From an uncultured Clostridia bacterium (GTDB lineage Bacteria > Bacillota > Clostridia > Oscillospirales > Ruminococcaceae), in NCBI GenBank assembly GCA_937894185.1, contig CALCSA010000001.1, positions 1 to 7,566 on the forward strand: a stretch of DNA of 7,566 nt, in the 5' to 3' direction. A model generated the notes under the pieces. It ran no database searches. It saw only the letters and a program-made list of their open reading frames with translations, and was not told the DNA's origin. Each line of letters begins with the position of its first letter. Within the stretch, counting starts at the first letter, position 1. Below are positions 3,992 to 7,566 of the stretch, piece after piece. A program made the position numbers and the translations under genes.

Positions 3992-5439
3992 AGGAACTGG
4001 CAGGCATCGGCCCTCTGGCGTTGGGAAAGCTGATTCAAAGCCGGGCCATTAGCTGCGTGGAAGCGGTCCGCCACAGCCTGGAGGTCATCCAGCACCGGGA
4101 GCCCCAATGCTCCACCTTCCTGGAGGTGACCGGGGAGCAGGCGCTGGCTGCCGCCCAAAAGGTGCAGAAGCGCATCGATTCCAAGGATGAACGTCTTTCC
4201 CCTCTGGCGGGGGTTCCCATGGCGGTTTCGGACAGTGTCTGCGTCAAGGGGACAGCCACCACCTGCGGCTCCAAGATGCTGGAGGGTTTTCGCCCACCTT
4301 ATTCCGCCACCGTCTGGGAGCGGTTGCAGGCCGAGGGAGGAGTGCTGCTGGGCAAGACGGCTTTGGATGAGTTCATCTTGGGAGTGAGCGGGGAAAACTG
4401 CGCCTTTGGGCCTGCCCGCAATCCTTGGGATACCCGGCTTGCGTCGGAGGGCAGCGCTGGGGCGGTGAGCTGCGGAGAAGCCTTTTACGCCGTGGGCAGC
4501 GATGGATTTGGAGCGCTGCGCCGCTCCGCCTCTTTCTGTGGAGTCAGCAGCCTCAGGCCCACCTGCGGAACCGTTTCCCGCTATGGTCTGGTGGCGGGGA
4601 CCTCCTCTTTGGAGCAGGCGGGAATTGTAGGCAAAACCATTCTGGATTGCGCTCAAGTGCTGGCTCTGATCCGGGGAAAGGACAGCCGGGATTCCACCAC
4701 GGTGGAGGCGCCGGCGTTGGACTGGAAAATTTCCCTTCGGGGTCTGCGCATCGGCATACCGACAGCCTGTTTTGAAGGGGGGCTGGACCCCAATATCCGG
4801 CAGGCGGTTTTGGCGGCATCCAAACAATTAGAGGCCTTGGGTGCTTCTTTGGTTCCGGTGGAATTGCCGCTGGCCGACGATCTTCTGCCCACCTATTACG
4901 TCGTCGCCTGCGGGGAGATAAGCTCCAATCTGGCCCGGTACGACGGCATTCGCTACGGCTACCGCGCCAAAGATGTCGGGGACCTGATGGAACTTTACCG
5001 GCAATCCCGCAGCCGGGCCTTGGGTAGCCAAATCAAGGAGCATATCCTGCTGGGTAACTTCTTTCTCAGTGGGGAGGGGGGAGGGGATTACCACCAAAAG
5101 GCCTTGCATGCCCGGGAGCTGATCCGCCGGGGATTTGAGGATGTGTTCACCCGCTGTCACATGATTCTCTCGCCCGTTGTTCCCACCGCTCCCCGCACCA
5201 TCGGCGAAAAGCCCGGTAATTTGTTGGAGCTTTACCGGCAGAGCACCTTTACCGCTCCCGCCGGTTTGGCGGGGCTGCCTGCCGCCACCGTCCCCTGCGG
5301 GTTTGACAGCAAGGGGATTCCCATAGGCTTTCAGCTGACAGGCAGACCCTTTGGGGAGGGGGAGCTGATTGCGGTGGCTCATGGGTATCAGATGGCAACC
5401 GATTTTCATCAGAGATTACCGGGGGAGGTGGGGCAGTGA
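3988..5439 (+). CDS. gatA: GatA-family amidase subunit with substituted catalytic triad (pseudo-amidase)
   Basis: The 483-residue product is full length and alignable with GatA from end to end: LAGVPMAV (73-80), TTCGSKMLEGF (91-101), LLGKTALDEF (120-129), AFGPARNPWD (139-148), SFCGVSSLRPT (182-192), VSRYGLVA (196-203), SSNLARYDGIRYG (312-324), GLAGLPA (426-432). GatA normally hydrolyses glutamine and sends ammonia to GatB. Compared with GatA proteins (S. aureus numbering), the catalytic Lys79 is Ser81 (AVSDS for AIKDN), cis-Ser154 is Ala152 in a shortened LASEG segment replacing GGSSGG, and nucleophile Ser178 is Ala176 (DGFGALR for DTGGSIR). The glutamine-binding Asp425 is Ser419, and Arg358 is probably Glu351 or His352. 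There is no frameshift or stop, so this is a maintained protein, not a decayed gene. It overlaps gatC and gatB by four bases each. It probably acts as a scaffold or ammonia-channel subunit. Family assignment is secure; loss of amidase activity is a strong inference. Confidence 0.9.
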   Translation: MKELAGIGPLALGKLIQSRAISCVEAVRHSLEVIQHREPQCSTFLEVTGEQALAAAQKVQKRIDSKDERLSPLAGVPMAVSDSVCVKGTATTCGSKMLEGFRPPYSATVWERLQAEGGVLLGKTALDEFILGVSGENCAFGPARNPWDTRLASEGSAGAVSCGEAFYAVGSDGFGALRRSASFCGVSSLRPTCGTVSRYGLVAGTSSLEQAGIVGKTILDCAQVLALIRGKDSRDSTTVEAPALDWKISLRGLRIGIPTACFEGGLDPNIRQAVLAASKQLEALGASLVPVELPLADDLLPTYYVVACGEISSNLARYDGIRYGYRAKDVGDLMELYRQSRSRALGSQIKEHILLGNFFLSGEGGGDYHQKALHARELIRRGFEDVFTRCHMILSPVVPTAPRTIGEKPGNLLELYRQSTFTAPAGLAGLPAATVPCGFDSKGIPIGFQLTGRPFGEGELIAVAHGYQMATDFHQRLPGEVGQ

Positions 5440-6866
5440 ACTGGGAAATTGTTGCCGGGGTGGAGGTTCATGTGGAGCTTTCCACCCACACCAAGATTTT
5501 CTGCGGGTGTGCCAACGCCTTTGGAGCAGAGCCCAACACCCTGATCTGCCCAGTCTGCACCGGAATGCCGGGGGCCTTGCCAGTCCTCAACCGCCAAGTG
5601 GTGGAGTACGCTTTGCGGGCGGGGCTGGCGCTGGACTGTGACATTGCCCGGCGCACTGCCTTTGACCGGAAGAACTACTTTTATCCCGATTTGCCCAAGG
5701 CCTATCAGATTTCTCAGCTTCACCGGCCCATCTGCCAAAACGGCGGGCTGGAGATTGAGACTCCAACGGGAAGCAAGAGGATCGGCATCCGGCAAATCCA
5801 TATGGAGGAGGACGCCGGAAAGCTGATTCATCATCCCACCCAGCCCTGCACACTGGCGGACTACAACCGCTGCGGGGTTCCCCTGCTGGAAATTGTATCC
5901 CGACCCGACTTTACCGCAGCCCACGAGGTCATAGCCTATCTGGAAAGCCTGCGGGAGATTCTCCTGTTCCTCGGTGTTTCCGACTGCAAGATGCAGGAAG
6001 GCTCCCTGCGGGTGGACCTGAATGTATCGGTGCGCCGAAAGGGGAGCGGGGAGCAGGGAATCCCCACCGAGATGAAGAACATCAGCTCCTTTCAGTCGGT
6101 GGGCCGAGCCATGGTCTGGGAGGGAGCCCGGCAGATTCAGTTGCTGGAATCGGGGGGAGAGGTGCTGCGGGAAACCCGGCGCTGGGACGACGGCAAACAC
6201 CAAGGTTTTGTCCTGCGCTCCAAAGGGGGGGCCGAGGATTACCGCTATCTGCCGGACCCGGATCTGCCGATTCTGGAAATCACCCAAGAGCAGGTGGAGC
6301 AGTTGCGCAGTACTCTGCCGGAGCTTCCCCGCAATAAGCGGGCCCGCTATCAAAGGGAGATGGGGCTTTCCTCTCAGGATGCCCGCACCCTCACCACCTC
6401 CCGGGAGGTGGCGGCGCTGTTTGAAAAAACCACAGCGCTCTGCCAACATCCTCAGGAGGCGGTCAACCTGATCGTCGGAGATTTGGCCCGGCTCTGCACC
6501 GAAACGGCAACCCTGCCGGAGAATTTGCAGGTGGATGCCGCAAAGCTGGCCGCTCTGATTGCCATGATCCGGTCCGGGAAGATCAACCGGACGGTGGGTA
6601 AGGAAGTTCTGGAGCAAATCTTTTTCCGCGACGCCGACCCCGTGGTTTATGTGGCGCAAAAAGGTCTTGCCATGGTGGACGATCCGGCTCTGATGGAGGC
6701 GGCGGTCCGGCAGGTGATGGAGGAAAATCCAAAGTCTGTGGCCGATTATCAAAGCGGCAAAGAAAAGGCCTTTGGATATCTGGTGGGTCAGACCATGAGG
6801 TCCCTCAAGGGCAAGGGGGATCCGGCTTTGATCAACGGCATCCTGCGGGAACTACTGAAAGGATAA
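5436..6866 (+). CDS. gatB: Aspartyl/glutamyl-tRNA amidotransferase subunit B
   Basis: The 476-residue product has the normal GatB length. GatB binds misacylated Glu-tRNA(Gln) or Asp-tRNA(Asn), phosphorylates the side-chain carboxylate with ATP, and replaces the phosphate with ammonia. Visible motifs: GVEVHVEL (8-15), zinc pair CGC (23-25) and CPVC (38-41), DRKNYFYPDLPK (77-88), HMEEDAGK (122-129), GVPLLEIV (147-154), EGSLRVD (188-194), RRWDD (248-252) and DYRYLPDPDLP (268-278). The tRNA-binding helical and YqeY-like tail follows, ending in a typical SGKEKAFGYLVGQ segment. No key residue is missing that I can see, in contrast to GatA. The start is GTG at 5436, overlapping the gatA stop (GTGA), with GGGGGAGGTGG (5421-5431) a few bases upstream. 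Confidence 0.95.
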   Translation: MNWEIVAGVEVHVELSTHTKIFCGCANAFGAEPNTLICPVCTGMPGALPVLNRQVVEYALRAGLALDCDIARRTAFDRKNYFYPDLPKAYQISQLHRPICQNGGLEIETPTGSKRIGIRQIHMEEDAGKLIHHPTQPCTLADYNRCGVPLLEIVSRPDFTAAHEVIAYLESLREILLFLGVSDCKMQEGSLRVDLNVSVRRKGSGEQGIPTEMKNISSFQSVGRAMVWEGARQIQLLESGGEVLRETRRWDDGKHQGFVLRSKGGAEDYRYLPDPDLPILEITQEQVEQLRSTLPELPRNKRARYQREMGLSSQDARTLTTSREVAALFEKTTALCQHPQEAVNLIVGDLARLCTETATLPENLQVDAAKLAALIAMIRSGKINRTVGKEVLEQIFFRDADPVVYVAQKGLAMVDDPALMEAAVRQVMEENPKSVADYQSGKEKAFGYLVGQTMRSLKGKGDPALINGILRELLKG

Positions 6867-6870
6867 ATGC

Positions 6871-6900
6871 AAAAAAGCCGGCAAAAGAGCAGGCGCCGGC
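6871..6900 (-). terminator. Intrinsic terminator of the leftward S1-domain gene
   Basis: Read leftward, GCCGGC (6900-6895) pairs with GCCGGC (6882-6877) across a 12-nt loop, followed by six T (6876-6871). It begins 17 nt after the S1 gene's stop. The A-tract precedes the stem in the rightward direction and no T-run follows it there, so it serves the leftward gene. It may still act as a weak barrier for gatB transcripts. Confidence 0.75.
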
Positions 6901-6917
6901 CTTGGTGCTGTAGGATT

Positions 6918-7566
6918 TTATGCTTCAAATACCGTTTCGATGATTTTGCCGCAGCTTTTGGGAGAGTAGCGCCAGCGGCGAATATGCCCTTGGGTTATGT
7001 AGTACTCCGGTTTGGCAGGGGCGTAGGCGGCGTCAAAGGCATCCACGATGATGAGCTTGACCTTCATCTTATCCGGCAGCAGGTTTTTGATGTAGACGCT
7101 GGCGTGTTGCCCCGGCAACACCTCTTCCCTTGGCTCTGCCAGCCCCGCCAGGTTGGGGGTCAGCTCTACGAATACGCCGTACTTTTCCACCGAGCGGATC
7201 ACTCCCGCCACCGTCTCCCCGGGGGCAAACCGAGCGGCGTTTTCCTCCCAGGTTCCCAGCAGCTCCTTGTGAGAAAGGGTGATGCGCCCTGTGGCATCTA
7301 TGCTTTTGACCACCGCCAGAATGTCCTGCCCGTTGCGGAATCGGTCTTTAGGGTGGGAGATGCGGGAAACCGAAATGGTGTCGATGGGGATGAGAGAGGT
7401 GATGCCGCAGCCAATATCCACAAAGCAGCCGAAGGATTCCAGATGGGTGACCCGGGCTGCAATCACATCGCCGGGGATAAGCTGGCCCAGATACTCCTTT
7501 TGGCAACGCTCCTGAAGCAGCCGGCGGGAAAGTTGGGCTACGGGGTTGCCATCGGCGTCCCGAGTA
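6918..7566 (-). CDS. Protein with two S1 RNA-binding domains (partial, 5' end beyond the right edge)
   Basis: The reading frame is open from the TAA at 6920-6918 to the right edge, so at least the last 215 residues are present and the start lies outside. The GTG at 7466 is internal: the frame upstream of it still reads coherent protein (AQLSRRLLQERCQKEYLGQL). Two S1 (OB-fold) domains are visible. The first begins GDVIAARVTHLESFGCFVDI (about 7478-7257) and ends ITLSHKELLGTWEEN. The second begins GETVAGVIRSVEKYGVFVEL (about 7223-7032). A 40-residue tail with YYITQGHI and WRYSPKSC follows. This is not full ribosomal protein S1, which has more repeats; it resembles the shorter two-domain S1 proteins of clostridia, probably an RNA- or ribosome-binding accessory factor. 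It converges on gatB. Confidence 0.85.
   Translation of the reverse strand, partial: TRDADGNPVAQLSRRLLQERCQKEYLGQLIPGDVIAARVTHLESFGCFVDIGCGITSLIPIDTISVSRISHPKDRFRNGQDILAVVKSIDATGRITLSHKELLGTWEENAARFAPGETVAGVIRSVEKYGVFVELTPNLAGLAEPREEVLPGQHASVYIKNLLPDKMKVKLIIVDAFDAAYAPAKPEYYITQGHIRRWRYSPKSCGKIIETVFEA

Noticed and set aside
3973..5409. Leftward ORFs antisense to gatA (284 and 193 codons)
   Set aside because: They are shadows of gatA with low-complexity, arginine- and glycine-rich translations and no start signals.
3988..5439. gatA as a decaying pseudogene or sequencing artefact
   Set aside because: The frame is intact over 483 codons with 4-base overlaps at both ends. Conserved structural motifs are preserved, and the changes at active-site codons need several base changes each.
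5409..6752. A 447-codon leftward ORF antisense to gatB
   Set aside because: It is the shadow of a GC-rich gene. It has a histidine/proline/glycine-heavy composition, no ribosome site and no recognisable motif, while gatB on the other strand is certain.

Overview
The window looks like a chromosomal segment of a moderately GC-rich anaerobic Firmicute, most likely of the class Clostridia (Oscillospiraceae-like). The signs are a gatCAB tRNA-amidotransferase operon, a YtrA-type GntR/ABC-exporter module, strong AGGAGG-type ribosome sites, sigma-A promoters of the TTGACA/TATAAT type, and a two-S1-domain protein of a kind I associate with clostridial genomes. The placement comes from family resemblance only. 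I see no insertion sequence, tRNA, rRNA or CRISPR array.

Layout. (1) Positions 1-243 hold a doubtful 59-residue leftward ORF (25-204). A well-formed leftward promoter precedes it, with its -35 inside the last codons of the next gene. (2) A leftward two-gene unit follows: a four-helix membrane protein of unknown role (TTG start, 900-1286), coupled by a one-base stop/start overlap to a phosphoglycolate-phosphatase-like HAD hydrolase (244-900). Its promoter lies near 1519-1547, leaving a structured leader of about 225 nt. (3) A divergent regulatory region (about 1500-1695) separates it from a rightward ABC-export operon. The first gene of that operon fuses a GntR winged-helix regulator to an ABC ATPase in one 395-residue chain (1696-2883). 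The second is an ABC-2-type permease (2880-3536). (4) A rightward gatC-gatA-gatB operon (3689-6866) has 4-base overlaps at both junctions. Its likely promoter (3560-3588) is separated from gatC by a hairpin and a strong intrinsic terminator, the layout of a transcription attenuator. (5) A leftward gene with two S1 RNA-binding domains runs off the right edge and converges on gatB; its terminator lies between them.

The most remarkable observation is in GatA. It is full length and recognisable throughout, but all three residues of the Ser-cisSer-Lys amidase triad are replaced (Lys to Ser81, cis-Ser to Ala152, nucleophile Ser to Ala176). The glutamine-binding Asp (now Ser419) and probably the glutamine-binding Arg are also gone. 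GatB and GatC look normal. As encoded, this GatCAB should still activate and amidate misacylated tRNA at GatB but should not hydrolyse glutamine. It would need free ammonia, another amidase, or a different job.

The second notable feature is the regulator-ATPase fusion, which puts DNA binding and exporter ATPase in one polypeptide. Three similar short palindromes spaced about two helical turns apart at its own promoter suggest autoregulation. Two more candidate switches are the gatC attenuator and the competing G-run/C-run hairpins ahead of the membrane-protein gene.
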